DNA of 64,000 nucleotides from Mycolicibacterium hodleri. Its GTDB lineage: Bacteria > Actinomycetota > Actinomycetes > Mycobacteriales > Mycobacteriaceae. A model generated the notes under the pieces. The model saw only the letters and a list, made by a program, of their open reading frames with translations, was not told the origin of the DNA and made no database searches. Each line of letters opens with the position of its first letter. Within the stretch, counting starts at the first letter, position 1. The position numbers and the translations under genes are program-made. Shown here in pieces: positions 56,518-64,000 of the stretch. The stretch is taken from NCBI RefSeq assembly GCF_025822245.1, contig NZ_JACKTL010000033.1, forward strand, positions 360,435-424,434, given 5' to 3'.

Positions 56518-56820
56518 ATGAGCGTGGTGGTCGAACGTGGACTCGCACGATGCCCACGGTGTGTGGCCGTTGCCGATTACACCTTCATCGAGTCGGGTCC
56601 CAATTCGTTGCGCTACGAGGTGGATTGCGGCAAGTGCGGTGAGGCCTACCGCGAAGTGCACAACCCCGTGGCGCCCGCCTTCACGGCGGCCGTCGACGCG
56701 TTGGTCGTGCTCCCGCCGCCGGTCCTGCCGTCGGCCTTCGAGATGCGCAAGCGGCAGGCCGTGGCCTGGCTTGCCGGCCTGCGGACCAAGGCGCTCGCGC
56801 GCGCCGGTCGGGGCACCTAG
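56518..56820 (+). CDS. Small zinc-ribbon protein
   Basis: A 100-residue protein with two Cys pairs, CPRC at 12-15 and CGKC at 37-40, forming a zinc ribbon in the first 50 residues (DYTFIESGPNSLRYEVDC between them). The second half is hydrophobic-to-basic helical (FEMRKRQAVAWLAGLRTKAL). Function is unknown; nucleic-acid or protein binding is possible. The ATG at 56518 has an AAGGGAGGG Shine-Dalgarno, which favours it over an in-frame start nine codons upstream. It is convergent with the sigma factor gene, separated by a hairpin. Confidence 0.7.
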   Translation: MSVVVERGLARCPRCVAVADYTFIESGPNSLRYEVDCGKCGEAYREVHNPVAPAFTAAVDALVVLPPPVLPSAFEMRKRQAVAWLAGLRTKALARAGRGT

Positions 56821-56828
56821 CGCAGAGC

Positions 56829-56861
56829 GAGGCCCCTCCCCGGATACCAGGAAGGGGCCTC
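56829..56861. terminator. Bidirectional terminator hairpin
   Basis: A perfect 9-bp stem (GAGGCCCCT at 56829-56837 with AGGGGCCTC at 56853-56861) and a 15-nt loop lie in the 53-nt gap between the convergent zinc-ribbon and sigma factor genes, so it can serve both. Confidence 0.75.
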
Positions 56862-56873
56862 ATCGAAGCGGGT

Positions 56874-57653
56874 CTACAACTGGTTGCGCAGCTCCCGCAG
56901 GGTCTTCTCCAGAATTCTGGACACGTGCATCTGGGACACTCCGATGCGCTCGGCGATCTGACTCTGCGTCATCGACTCGAAGAAGCGCAGGTAGAGCACG
57001 GTGCGCTCGCGCTCGGGCAGGGCCGCGAGCAGCGGTCGGACCGTCTCCTGGTCGGTGATGCGGTCGAAGGAGAAGTCGACCTCGCCAACGGTGTCCGACA
57101 CCATCCGCGGTGCCGAATCGCCGCTGGAGACGGGCGCGTCGATGGAGTGCACGCGGTACGCCTCGGCGGCCAACAGGCTGTCGACGATGTCCTCGCGGCT
57201 CATGTCGAGCAGGTCGGCCAACTGACCCGCGGTCGGTGCCCTACCCAGGGTTTGCGTCAATTCCATTGTGGCCCTGGTGATGTGACCGTGCCGATCCTTG
57301 AGCCGACGCGGCACGTGCATCGACCAACCATGATCGCGGAAGTGCCTACGCACCTCGCCCATCATCGTCGGTACCGCGAAGGCCACGAAGTGAGAGCCCT
57401 TGGTCGGGTCGAACCGGTTGACGGCCTTCACCAGGCCCAACCTGGCAACCTGGGTCAGGTCCTCGATGTCCTCGCCGCGGCCACCGTAGTGGCGGGCGAT
57501 GCGATCGGCCAGGGGGAGACACCGGTTGAAGATCGCCTCGCGCCGACGGTCGACGTCGACTGCGCCGCCCAGGGTGTGGAACATCTCCATCACGTCGGCG
57601 TATTCGTCGACTTCCGGTGCGTTGGCTACCGGGCGTTCGAGTTGTACGGTCAC
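56874..57653 (-). CDS. SigF-like alternative sigma factor (SigB/F/G group)
   Basis: A 259-residue group 3 sigma factor. Region 2 contains CLPLADRIARHYGGRGEDIEDLTQVARLG split across 48-76, then VPTMMGEVRRHFRDHGWSMH; region 3 follows (VPRRLKDRHGHITRATMEL). Region 4 HTH is MTQSQIAERIGVSQMHVSRIL near the C-terminus. Length and motifs are very close to mycobacterial SigF (261 aa). No anti-sigma (RsbW/UsfX) gene is adjacent, unlike the canonical sigF locus, so this is probably a paralogue. The start is GTG 57653. Region 4 is intact. Targets would have GTTT/GGGTA-type promoters (family knowledge). Confidence 0.88.
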   Translation of the reverse strand: MTVQLERPVANAPEVDEYADVMEMFHTLGGAVDVDRRREAIFNRCLPLADRIARHYGGRGEDIEDLTQVARLGLVKAVNRFDPTKGSHFVAFAVPTMMGEVRRHFRDHGWSMHVPRRLKDRHGHITRATMELTQTLGRAPTAGQLADLLDMSREDIVDSLLAAEAYRVHSIDAPVSSGDSAPRMVSDTVGEVDFSFDRITDQETVRPLLAALPERERTVLYLRFFESMTQSQIAERIGVSQMHVSRILEKTLRELRNQL

Positions 57654-58131
57654 GCGAACATCACCCCGACAAAGTCACTGGCGGTAGTTTCCGTTGTGCA
57701 GCAATGGTTTCCCACAGTTGGACCCCCTAACAGGCGTCCATGGGCGCAGCGCGAACACGAAGAAGACGTCTAAGTGCAGCGTCGAGCCCGATCCGTCTAC
57801 GACGGAACCGGCAATTTGCCGTAGCCTCGCGGGGAAGAGTTGGGCGCAACGTCTCGCAGGTTTTCTCAACGAGATCGGCGCTACCCAATGGCGTCGCGGG
57901 GCTTCGTGCCCGCTTTGCACTAAACGGGGATGTCCTTAGTGGACTGGTTCCACCCTACGCCCTACGGCTACTAACCGGTAGGCCGGTGACTAAAACTCTT
58001 CACGAGCGAAGCTGTGTACCTGCTGGGTGTGAACAGGTAGAAACGGCGGATGGCTACGGCACCTTCTGTTGATACCTGCTGTCGCTGAACGCGTTCCGTC
58101 CAGCCCAGCCTCGCAGAAAGTCGTAGGAATC
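57654..58131. other. Long intergenic region between sigma factor and ABC transporter
   Basis: A 478-nt divergent region without a convincing gene; the short open frames here have no coding character. It contains small inverted repeats: ACCGG-TAGG-CCGGT at 57974-57987 and TACCTG (58017-58022) pairing with CAGGTA (58034-58039). The TACCTG word recurs at 58074. These could be operators or leader RNA structure for the ABC transporter operon. I could not match it to a known riboswitch class. Confidence 0.4.
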
Positions 58132-58995
58132 GTGTCGGTCTTCGTAGACGTCGCGCAGGAGGAGTCGCACGCCGAATCCCCGCGTGGGCGCACCTCCGCA
58201 AACCCCTGGCGCCGCCGGCTGACCAGGGCCGCGCTGCCCGTGCTGTCGGTCGTCGTCTTCGGGATCGGGTGGCAGCTCGTCGCGGCCGCCGGACTGTGGA
58301 ACCAGACGTTCGTGCCCTATCCCAGCACCGTCTGGAAGGCGTTCGTCGACGTCTCGACCACCCACGACGGCACCCGGGGTTACGCGGGCTACCTGCTGTG
58401 GGAGCACCTGTACATGACCCTGCGGCGGGTTCTGGTCGGGGTGGTGATCGGCGTCGGACTCGGCGTCGCGCTCGGACTGGTCATGGGTTCCGTCGGTTGG
58501 GTGCGCAGCGTCCTCGAGCCGTGGCTGACGTTCCTGCGGGCACTGCCGCCGCTGGCCTACTTCTTTCTGCTGGTCATCTGGCTGGGCATCGACGAAGCAC
58601 CGAAGATCACGCTGCTCGCGCTCGCCGCATTGCCGCCCGCCGCCGTCGCCACCACGGCCGCGGTGGTCGCGGCCCCGGTTGGGTTGACCGAGGCGGCGCG
58701 GGCGCTCGGGGCGACGCGGCTGCAGGTGATCCGTGACGTGGTGGTGCCGTCGGCCCTGCCCGAAACGTTCACCGGCATCCGGCTGGCGGTCGGCATGGCC
58801 TACTCGTCGGTGGTCGCCGCCGAGCTCTTCAACGGCATCCCCGGCATCGGCGGACTCGTCAAGGACGCAAGCAACTACAACAACACCCCCGTGGTGCTGG
58901 TCGGCATCTTCGCCATCGGTTTCTCGGGCCTGATCATCGACGGTCTACTTCGCGCCGTAGAGCGGCGCGCCGTCCCATGGAGAGGAAAGATATGA
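58132..58995 (+). CDS. ABC transporter permease, TauC/SsuC type
   Basis: A 287-residue permease of the taurine/nitrate/sulfonate family with about six TM helices. The EAA loop for ATPase contact is TEAARALGATRLQVIRDVVVPSALPETFTG (split here across residues about 184-213). The first 25 residues are a hydrophilic leader before LTRAALPVLSVVVFGIGW. I place the start at GTG 58132 with AGGA four nt upstream; a TTG 63 nt earlier is less likely. Its end overlaps the binding-protein gene by ATGA. It is first in a permease, binding protein, ATPase operon. Confidence 0.87.
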   Translation: MSVFVDVAQEESHAESPRGRTSANPWRRRLTRAALPVLSVVVFGIGWQLVAAAGLWNQTFVPYPSTVWKAFVDVSTTHDGTRGYAGYLLWEHLYMTLRRVLVGVVIGVGLGVALGLVMGSVGWVRSVLEPWLTFLRALPPLAYFFLLVIWLGIDEAPKITLLALAALPPAAVATTAAVVAAPVGLTEAARALGATRLQVIRDVVVPSALPETFTGIRLAVGMAYSSVVAAELFNGIPGIGGLVKDASNYNNTPVVLVGIFAIGFSGLIIDGLLRAVERRAVPWRGKI

Positions 58996-60020
58996 AGCTG
59001 AGGGCACTCGTCACCGCGGCGGTGGTCGCCACCTTGGCGCTCGCCGGCTGCTCGGTGGACCACTCCGGGCAGGATGCCAGCAAGCCGACGATTCGCATTG
59101 GCTACCAGTCCTTTCCGAGTGGTGACCTGATCGTCAAGAACAACAAGTGGCTCGAGCAGGCGCTGCCCGACTACAACATCAAGTGGACGAAGTTCGACTC
59201 GGGGGCCGACGTCAACACCGCGTTCATCGCCAAGGAACTCGACTTCGGCGCACTCGGGTCGAGCCCCGTCGCCCGTGGCCTGTCGGCACCGCTGAACATT
59301 CCGTACAAGATCGCCTTCGTGCTCGACGTCGCCGGCGACAACGAAGCGCTGGTGGCCCGCAACGGCAGCGGCGTCAACACCATCGCCGATCTCAAGGGCA
59401 AGCGCGTCGGCACCCCCTTCGCGTCCACCGCGCACTACAGCCTGCTGGCGGCGTTGGCGCAAAACAACCTGTCCGCCAACGACGTTCAGCTCGTCGACCT
59501 CCAGCCCCAGGCAATTCTCGCGGCCTGGGATCGCGGAGACGTCGACGCCGCCTACACCTGGCTGCCCACCCTCGACGACCTGCGCAAGACCGGCAAGGAC
59601 CTGATCACCAGCCGCCAGCTGGCCAAGGACGGCAAGCCGACGCTCGATCTCTCGGCGGTGGCCGACGACTTCGCCAGCGCACACCCCGACGTCGTCGACG
59701 TCTGGCGCAAGCAGGAAGCCCGCGCCCTGACGACCATCAAGGACGACCCGGCCGCGGCGGCCAAGGCCATCGCCGCCGAGATCGGACTGGATCCCAAAGA
59801 CGTTGAGGGACAACTGAAGCAAGGCGTGTACCTGACCCCCGATCAGGTGTCCTCCGCCGAGTGGCTCGGTTCCGACGGCAAGCCGGGCAACATCGCAGCC
59901 AACCTGGAGAGTGCCTCGCAGTTCCTGGCCGAGCAGAAGCAGATTCCGGCCGCGGCGCCGTTGAAGACGTTCCAGGACGCGATCTACACCAAGGGACTGC
60001 CCGGTGCCCTCGGCGAGTGA
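58992..60020 (+). CDS. Sulfonate/taurine-type ABC transporter substrate-binding lipoprotein
   Basis: A 342-residue lipoprotein. The lipobox LALAGC gives a lipidated Cys20. The mature part is a two-lobed NMT1/SsuA-like binding protein: TIRIGYQSFPSGDLIVKNN, DFGALGSSPVARGLSAPLNI, LKGKRVGTPFASTAHYSLL and WDRGDVDAAYTWLPTL, the last being a hallmark of taurine and aliphatic sulfonate binders. The start at ATG 58992 has an AGAGGAAAG Shine-Dalgarno and overlaps the permease stop. Ligand likely an organosulfur anion such as taurine (inference from family). Confidence 0.9.
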   Translation: MKLRALVTAAVVATLALAGCSVDHSGQDASKPTIRIGYQSFPSGDLIVKNNKWLEQALPDYNIKWTKFDSGADVNTAFIAKELDFGALGSSPVARGLSAPLNIPYKIAFVLDVAGDNEALVARNGSGVNTIADLKGKRVGTPFASTAHYSLLAALAQNNLSANDVQLVDLQPQAILAAWDRGDVDAAYTWLPTLDDLRKTGKDLITSRQLAKDGKPTLDLSAVADDFASAHPDVVDVWRKQEARALTTIKDDPAAAAKAIAAEIGLDPKDVEGQLKQGVYLTPDQVSSAEWLGSDGKPGNIAANLESASQFLAEQKQIPAAAPLKTFQDAIYTKGLPGALGE

Positions 60021-60777
60021 CGTCCGCGGCGGCGTGCGGATCGAAGACCTCGCGCATCGCTACGGCGACGTCACCGCCCTCGGTCCGGTGAACCTCGACG
60101 TCGAACCCGGTGCGTTCCTGGTCTTGGTCGGCGCGTCGGGATGCGGCAAGAGCACCCTGCTGCGCCTCATCGCCGGTTTCGAGGAACCGACCGCCGGCCG
60201 GGTGCAGGTCTCCGGCGACGCCCCCACTCCCGGCGTGAGTGCGGGCGTGGTGTTCCAACAGCCGCGGCTGTTTCCGTGGCGCACCGTGGCCGGCAACGTC
60301 GACCTGGCCCTGAAGTACGCCAAGGTGCCGCGGGAGCGACGGGCCGAACGGCGCGATCAGCTGCTGCAGCGCGTTGGTCTGGAGGGCACCGGCGATCGGA
60401 AGATCTGGGAGATCAGCGGCGGCCAGCAGCAGCGGGTCGCGATCGCGAGGGCACTGGCGGCCGAGACGCCGCTCTTCCTGCTGGACGAGCCGTTCGCCGC
60501 GCTTGACGCCCTGACCAGGGAGCGGTTGCAGGAGGACGTCCGCCAGGTCAGCGCCGAGACCGGTAGGACCACGGTGTTCGTCACGCACAGCGCCGACGAG
60601 GCTGCGTTTCTGGGGTCTCGGATCGTCGTGCTGACGCGTCGTCCGGGTCAGGTCGCCTTGGACTTGCCCGTCGACCTTCCACGTTCGGGCGTCGACCCCG
60701 ACGAACTGAGGCGCTCGCCCGAATACACTCGGCTGCGCGCCGAAGTCGGCCGCGCCGTGAAGGCTGCGGCCGCTTAG
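60004..60777 (+). CDS. ABC transporter ATPase, TauB/SsuB type
   Basis: A 257-residue ATPase. Walker A GASGCGKST (43-51), Q-loop VVFQQPRLFPWRTV (about 82-95), signature ISGGQQQR (137-144), Walker B LFLLDEP (157-163), and H-loop His195. It starts with GTG 60004 and overlaps the binding-protein gene by 17 nt, so it is translationally coupled. With the permease and lipoprotein it completes an importer of the taurine/sulfonate family. No desulfonating enzyme (SsuD/TauD) is encoded nearby. Confidence 0.92.
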   Translation: MPSASDVRGGVRIEDLAHRYGDVTALGPVNLDVEPGAFLVLVGASGCGKSTLLRLIAGFEEPTAGRVQVSGDAPTPGVSAGVVFQQPRLFPWRTVAGNVDLALKYAKVPRERRAERRDQLLQRVGLEGTGDRKIWEISGGQQQRVAIARALAAETPLFLLDEPFAALDALTRERLQEDVRQVSAETGRTTVFVTHSADEAAFLGSRIVVLTRRPGQVALDLPVDLPRSGVDPDELRRSPEYTRLRAEVGRAVKAAAA

Positions 60778-60786
60778 CTGGCTGAG

Positions 60787-60897
60787 TTAGACCGGCGGGT
60801 AGGCCGGCGGCGGGTACACGCCGCGCAGGCCCCACGGGATGAAGTTGAAGAAGTACTCGGCTTCGTCGCTGATGTCGTAGTCAGGATTCGGATCCAT
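60787..60897 (-). CDS. 36-residue peptide rich in aromatic and proline residues
   Basis: A very small gene. ATG 60897 has GGAGG five nt upstream; the preceding ATG codons at 60900 and 60909 are too close to, or inside, that Shine-Dalgarno. The peptide is acidic at the start (MDPNPDYDISDEAEYF), then NFIPWGLRG, then ends VYPPPAYPPV. This ordered change from acidic to aromatic to Pro-rich, with a strong Shine-Dalgarno, argues for a real product. It sits between the ABC ATPase (convergent) and a divergent TetR gene. I recall that M. tuberculosis has a small gene, Rv0157A, at the equivalent place. Function unknown. Confidence 0.6.
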   Translation of the reverse strand: MDPNPDYDISDEAEYFFNFIPWGLRGVYPPPAYPPV

Positions 60898-60985
60898 CAT
60901 TACCTCCATGCGGGCCGACTTTGAGCAGAGTCTAGCCCGGATTGAGCCGCGCCGACCAGTGGACGCGGGGGATTGCCTAGACTGG

Positions 60986-61032
60986 CCAACCAGTTGATTG
61001 GTACCCGGGTGGAGCCCCGGCCTACATATAGT
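60986..61032 (+). promoter_or_regulatory. TetR operator and promoter upstream of the TetR-FadE pair
   Basis: An imperfect inverted repeat CCAACCA-GT-TGATTGG (60986-61001, one mismatch) resembles the repeat before the aldehyde dehydrogenase at 17959-17974. A TATAGT -10 (61027-61032) lies 8 nt before the ATG at 61041, so the message is nearly leaderless. The repeat is placed for autoregulation and could also affect the divergent peptide gene. Confidence 0.55.
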
Positions 61033-61040
61033 GAGTCGCC

Positions 61041-61727
61041 ATGTCCACCACCGAGCCAGACTCTCTTCGCGCAAGCGGCTCATCGCCAACCCCGCCCAAC
61101 GGCCCGACCCGTCGTGAGGAGCTGCTTGCCGTCGCGACCAAGCTGTTCGCGGCGCGGGGCTACCACGGCACCCGGATGGACGACGTCGCCGACGCGGTCG
61201 GTCTGAACAAGGCGACGGTGTACCACTACTACGCCAGCAAGTCGCTGATCCTGTTCGACATCTGCAAGAGCGCCGCCGACTTCACCGTCGGCGCCCTGCA
61301 CGACGACCCCTCGGCGTCGGCGCGCGAGATGATCTACCACTTCACCCGCAGGCTGTTGGTCGGCATCGCCAGCGACATCGAGCGCGGGGCGGTCTACTTC
61401 CAAGAGGCGCCGTACATCACCGAGTGGTTCACCGAGGAACAGGTGGCCTACATCCGCAAGGCCGAGACCTCGGTGTACGAGCACGTCCGCGACGTCATCG
61501 ACCGCGGCATCGCCAGCGGAGAGTTCTACGACTGCGACTCCCACGTGCTGGCCCTCGGCTACATCGGGATGACGCTCGGGTCCTATCGCTGGCTGCGGCC
61601 ACAGGGCCGCCGCACCGCACAGGAGATTGCCGTCGAGTTCAGCACCGCCCTGCTTCGCGGCCTGATCCGCGACGACGCGGTCCGCACCGAGGCGCCGCTC
61701 GGCATCGACGTTCCGGAGGCCCAGTGA
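61041..61727 (+). CDS. TetR-family regulator (Rv0158-like by context)
   Basis: A 228-residue TetR regulator with a flexible Ser/Pro-rich first 20 residues. The HTH is MDDVADAVGLNKATVYHYYASKSL. The C-terminal domain (YFQEAPYITEWFTEEQVAYI) resembles KstR2-like regulators of lipid catabolism. It overlaps the following acyl-CoA dehydrogenase by GTGA, so the two are coupled, and it is probably responsive to an acyl-CoA. An upstream palindrome suggests autoregulation. Confidence 0.87.
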   Translation: MSTTEPDSLRASGSSPTPPNGPTRREELLAVATKLFAARGYHGTRMDDVADAVGLNKATVYHYYASKSLILFDICKSAADFTVGALHDDPSASAREMIYHFTRRLLVGIASDIERGAVYFQEAPYITEWFTEEQVAYIRKAETSVYEHVRDVIDRGIASGEFYDCDSHVLALGYIGMTLGSYRWLRPQGRRTAQEIAVEFSTALLRGLIRDDAVRTEAPLGIDVPEAQ

Positions 61728-63514
61728 AGTCCACCCTGCTGTCGCGGCGCGACCTCGACTTCCTGCTCTACGAGTGGTTGCGGGTCGAGGAGCTGACCAA
61801 GCGGCAACGCTTCGCCGAGCACTCCCGCGACACGTTCGACGGCGTGCTGGACCTCAGCGAGGAACTGGCCGAGAAGTACTTCGCCCCGCACAACAAGAAG
61901 AGCGACGCCAACGAGCCGACCTTCGACGGCCAGCGCGTCACCGTCATCGACGAGGTCAGGGAGGCCCTGGGCGCCTTCGCGCAGGCCGATCTGATCGGCG
62001 CCGGCATGGACGAATCCGTCGGCGGCGCACAGCTTCCCGTGTGCGTGGCCCAGGCGGGGTTCGCCTACGTCTCGGCGGCCAACGTCAGCACGTCCGGCTA
62101 CCTGATGCTGACGGTCGCCAATGCGAACCTCATTGCGAAGTTCGGCGACGACCAACAGGTCGAGGCGTTCGTCAAGCCGATGCTCGCCGGCCGGTTCACG
62201 GGCACGATGGCGCTCTCGGAGACACAGGCGGGATCGTCGCTGGCCGACATCTCGACCCGCGCGGAGCCTCGGGGCGACGGCACCTACCGGCTGTTCGGTT
62301 CGAAGATGTGGATATCGGGGGCCGAGCACGAACTCAACGAGAACATCGTCAACCTGGTGCTGGCGAAGATCCCCGGCGGGCCGGCCGGCACCAAGGGCAT
62401 TTCGCTGTTCGTCGTGCCGAAGTACCTCGTCGGCGCCGACGGCTCGGTTGGGGAGCGCAACGACGTCACCGTGGCCGGGCTGAATCACAAGATGGGACAA
62501 CGCGGTCTGAGCAACACTGTGCTCAACTTCGGCGAGGGCGTGCACACGCCCGACGGTGACGCCGGTGCCGTGGGCTACCTCGTCGGCGAACCCCACCGCG
62601 GCCTCGCGTACATGTTCCACATGATGAACGAGGCCCGCCTGGCCGTCGGGATGGGCGCGGTGTCGCTGGGCTACACCGGCTACCTCAAGTCCGTCGAGTA
62701 CGCCCGCGAACGAACGCAGGGCCGGGTGGTCAAGGACCCCGCCACGCCGCAGGTGCCGATCGTCGAGCACGCCGACGTCAAGCGAATGCTGTTGGCGCAG
62801 AAAGCCTACGTCGAGGGTGGGCTGGCGCTGGGGCTGTACTGCACCAAGCTGATCGACCTGCAGCGCACCGCGGAGTCAGCCGAGGAGGCCGAGCACGTGA
62901 CCGACCTTCTCGACATCCTGGTGCCGGTCGCCAAGAGCTGGCCGTCGCAGTGGTGTCTGGAGGCGAACAGCCTGGCCATCCAGGTGCACGGGGGCTACGG
63001 CTACACCCGTGAGTACGACGTCGAACAGCACTACCGGGACAACCGGCTGAACCCGATTCACGAGGGTACCCACGGCATCCAGAGTCTGGATCTGTTGGGC
63101 CGCAAGGTGACTCAGCGCGACGGTGCCAGCCTGGCCGAGCTGGGCAAGGCGGTGACGGCGACCGTCGAACAGGCCACCGCCGCGGGCGGGGAGGCCGCCG
63201 ACCTCGCCGCGCTGCTGCGTTCGTCGTGGCAGCGGATCGTCGAGGTCACGGCCGCGATGTACGCCGTCGACGACGCCGAGGCGACGCTGGCCAACAGTGC
63301 GATCTACCTGGAGGCGTTCGGGCACGTCGTGATGGCGTGGATCTGGCTGGAGCAGTTCGTCGTGGCCGACGGGCAGGCGGGCGACTTCTATGACGGCAAG
63401 CGCCAGGCGGCCAGGTACTTCTTCCGCTACGAATTACCTAGGACCGCACCGCAACTCGACCTGCTGGAGACGCTGGACCGCACCACGTTGGACATGCGCG
63501 ACGGCTGGTTCTGA
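61724..63514 (+). CDS. Large FadE5-like acyl-CoA dehydrogenase
   Basis: A 596-residue acyl-CoA dehydrogenase of the long class, with an N-terminal extension (DLDFLLYEWLRVEELTKR) and a C-terminal helical domain (about 460-596). Core motifs: MALSETQAGSSLADIS (FAD loop), FGSKMWISGAEHE, IQVHGGYGYTREYDVEQHYRD, and the catalytic Glu in NPIHEGTHGIQSLDL. The class includes FadE5 of M. tuberculosis, which accepts broad chain lengths. The GTG at 61724 overlaps the TetR stop by GTGA; the longer frame upstream is the shadow of the TetR gene. The stop is 4 nt from that of the convergent alcohol dehydrogenase. Confidence 0.9.
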   Translation: MKSTLLSRRDLDFLLYEWLRVEELTKRQRFAEHSRDTFDGVLDLSEELAEKYFAPHNKKSDANEPTFDGQRVTVIDEVREALGAFAQADLIGAGMDESVGGAQLPVCVAQAGFAYVSAANVSTSGYLMLTVANANLIAKFGDDQQVEAFVKPMLAGRFTGTMALSETQAGSSLADISTRAEPRGDGTYRLFGSKMWISGAEHELNENIVNLVLAKIPGGPAGTKGISLFVVPKYLVGADGSVGERNDVTVAGLNHKMGQRGLSNTVLNFGEGVHTPDGDAGAVGYLVGEPHRGLAYMFHMMNEARLAVGMGAVSLGYTGYLKSVEYARERTQGRVVKDPATPQVPIVEHADVKRMLLAQKAYVEGGLALGLYCTKLIDLQRTAESAEEAEHVTDLLDILVPVAKSWPSQWCLEANSLAIQVHGGYGYTREYDVEQHYRDNRLNPIHEGTHGIQSLDLLGRKVTQRDGASLAELGKAVTATVEQATAAGGEAADLAALLRSSWQRIVEVTAAMYAVDDAEATLANSAIYLEAFGHVVMAWIWLEQFVVADGQAGDFYDGKRQAARYFFRYELPRTAPQLDLLETLDRTTLDMRDGWF

Positions 63515-63518
63515 CGGC

Positions 63519-64000
63519 TCAGGCGAACTCGATGATCTGGCGCACCGCCCGGCCGTCGGCCAGTTCGTCCATGCCCTCGTTGATCCGGTCGAGTTCGATG
63601 GTCGAGGACACCAGCGACTCAATGGGAAGCCGCCCCTCCCGCCACAGTGCCACGAAGCGGGGGATGTCCCGTGCGGGGACCGCGGAGCCCAGGTAGCTGC
63701 CGATCAGCGAACGGCCCTCGGCGACGAATCCCAACGGTGCCACGCTGATCCGGGCGTCCGGATGGGGGAGCCCCACCGTCACGGTGCGCCCACCGGGGCC
63801 GGTCAGGGCGATCGCCGTCTCCAGGGCGGCGGGATGACCGGCCGCCTCGATGACGATGCGGGCCTTGAGGTCACCGGCGTCCTCGGGCGTGACGACGGTG
63901 TGGGCACCCATCTCGGCAGCCCTGGCCAGTTTGTCCGGCACCTGGTCGACGGCGATGACCTCGACGTCGTCGTGGGCGAGCGCGGTCAGGAGCGCCGCCA
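63519..64000 (-). CDS. Zinc-type alcohol dehydrogenase (partial, C-terminal half)
   Basis: About 160 residues of the C-terminal half of a medium-chain zinc alcohol dehydrogenase; the gene runs off the right edge (the frame continues upstream of 63941 as VEVIAVDQVPDKLARAAEMGA). The cofactor domain is visible: the acidic NAD-selecting residue in AVDQ, ARIVIEAAGHPAALETAIAL, GGRTVTVGLPHPDA, and the C-terminal LDRINEGMDELADGRAVRQI. The zinc ligands would lie outside the window. By neighbourhood it corresponds to the adhE1 (Rv0162c) position. It is convergent with the FadE gene. Confidence 0.85.
   Translation of the reverse strand, partial: AALLTALAHDDVEVIAVDQVPDKLARAAEMGAHTVVTPEDAGDLKARIVIEAAGHPAALETAIALTGPGGRTVTVGLPHPDARISVAPLGFVAEGRSLIGSYLGSAVPARDIPRFVALWREGRLPIESLVSSTIELDRINEGMDELADGRAVRQIIEFA

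Noticed and set aside
57654..58131. Riboswitch controlling the sulfur-compound transporter
   Set aside because: I could not recognise the conserved core of SAM or other known riboswitch classes; only generic hairpins are visible.
60787..60897. Mycofactocin precursor (MftA)
   Set aside because: The peptide ends in a Pro-rich VYPPPAYPPV rather than a C-terminal GxCGVY-type end, and no mftB/mftC genes are nearby.

Overview
The window is chromosomal DNA from a mycobacterium, most likely a rapidly growing Mycolicibacterium-type species. The evidence is high-GC coding DNA, frequent GTG starts, apparent leaderless promoters, an ESX-1 type VII secretion segment (mycP, eccE, espB, espL), a complete fructose PTS next to it, a Pks12-type mycoketide synthase of 4151 residues, and a gene block I recall as syntenic with M. 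tuberculosis Rv0144-Rv0162. No tRNA, rRNA, CRISPR array or insertion sequence was seen. Comparisons with other species are from memory and were not checked by search.

Layout. (1) 1-6168, minus strand: the end of an ESX-1 locus in the order mycP, eccE, espB, espL. Downstream, where espK would be expected, there is a cluster of proline-rich, single-TM proteins of one family, at least two of them decayed. (2) 6333-12312: fructose PTS divergon, ptsH-fruA-fruK-fruR read leftward and ptsI rightward, with a palindrome between them. (3) 12340-16099: pirin, then a convergent FUSC exporter with its TetR regulator. (4) 16291-23972: TetR, SAM methyltransferase, aldehyde dehydrogenase, hydroxyacyl-CoA-type SDR, quinone oxidoreductase, HAD, small membrane proteins, EthD. 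(5) 23969-40902, minus strand: pks12, a Rossmann/phosphohistidine fusion gene, fadE2 and ptpB, closely spaced and probably one long transcript. (6) 41099-48125: a PPDK-like ATP-grasp/phosphohistidine gene with its partner, a NarL-type two-component system, a TetR/SDR pair with twin operators, and an HNH (13E12-type) nuclease. (7) 48224-55302, minus strand: secreted protein, PrsW, fused pntA, pntB, EamA exporter, acyl-CoA dehydrogenase, DCC oxidoreductase. (8) 55369-64000: CorA-like channel, zinc-ribbon protein, SigF-like sigma factor, sulfonate/taurine-type ABC transporter, a 36-residue peptide gene, TetR plus large FadE, and a partial zinc alcohol dehydrogenase.

The most intriguing part is the pks12 neighbourhood. 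Two proteins with phosphohistidine swivel domains flank the synthase. One (803 aa) looks like a rifampin-phosphotransferase-type enzyme whose ATP-grasp domain has been replaced by a Rossmann domain. The other (493 aa) has an ATP-grasp plus swivel domain but no PEP/pyruvate barrel. They look complementary, and the product of Pks12 must be phosphorylated to become phosphomycoketide. I propose, as inference only, that they could form a split phosphotransfer system for that lipid.
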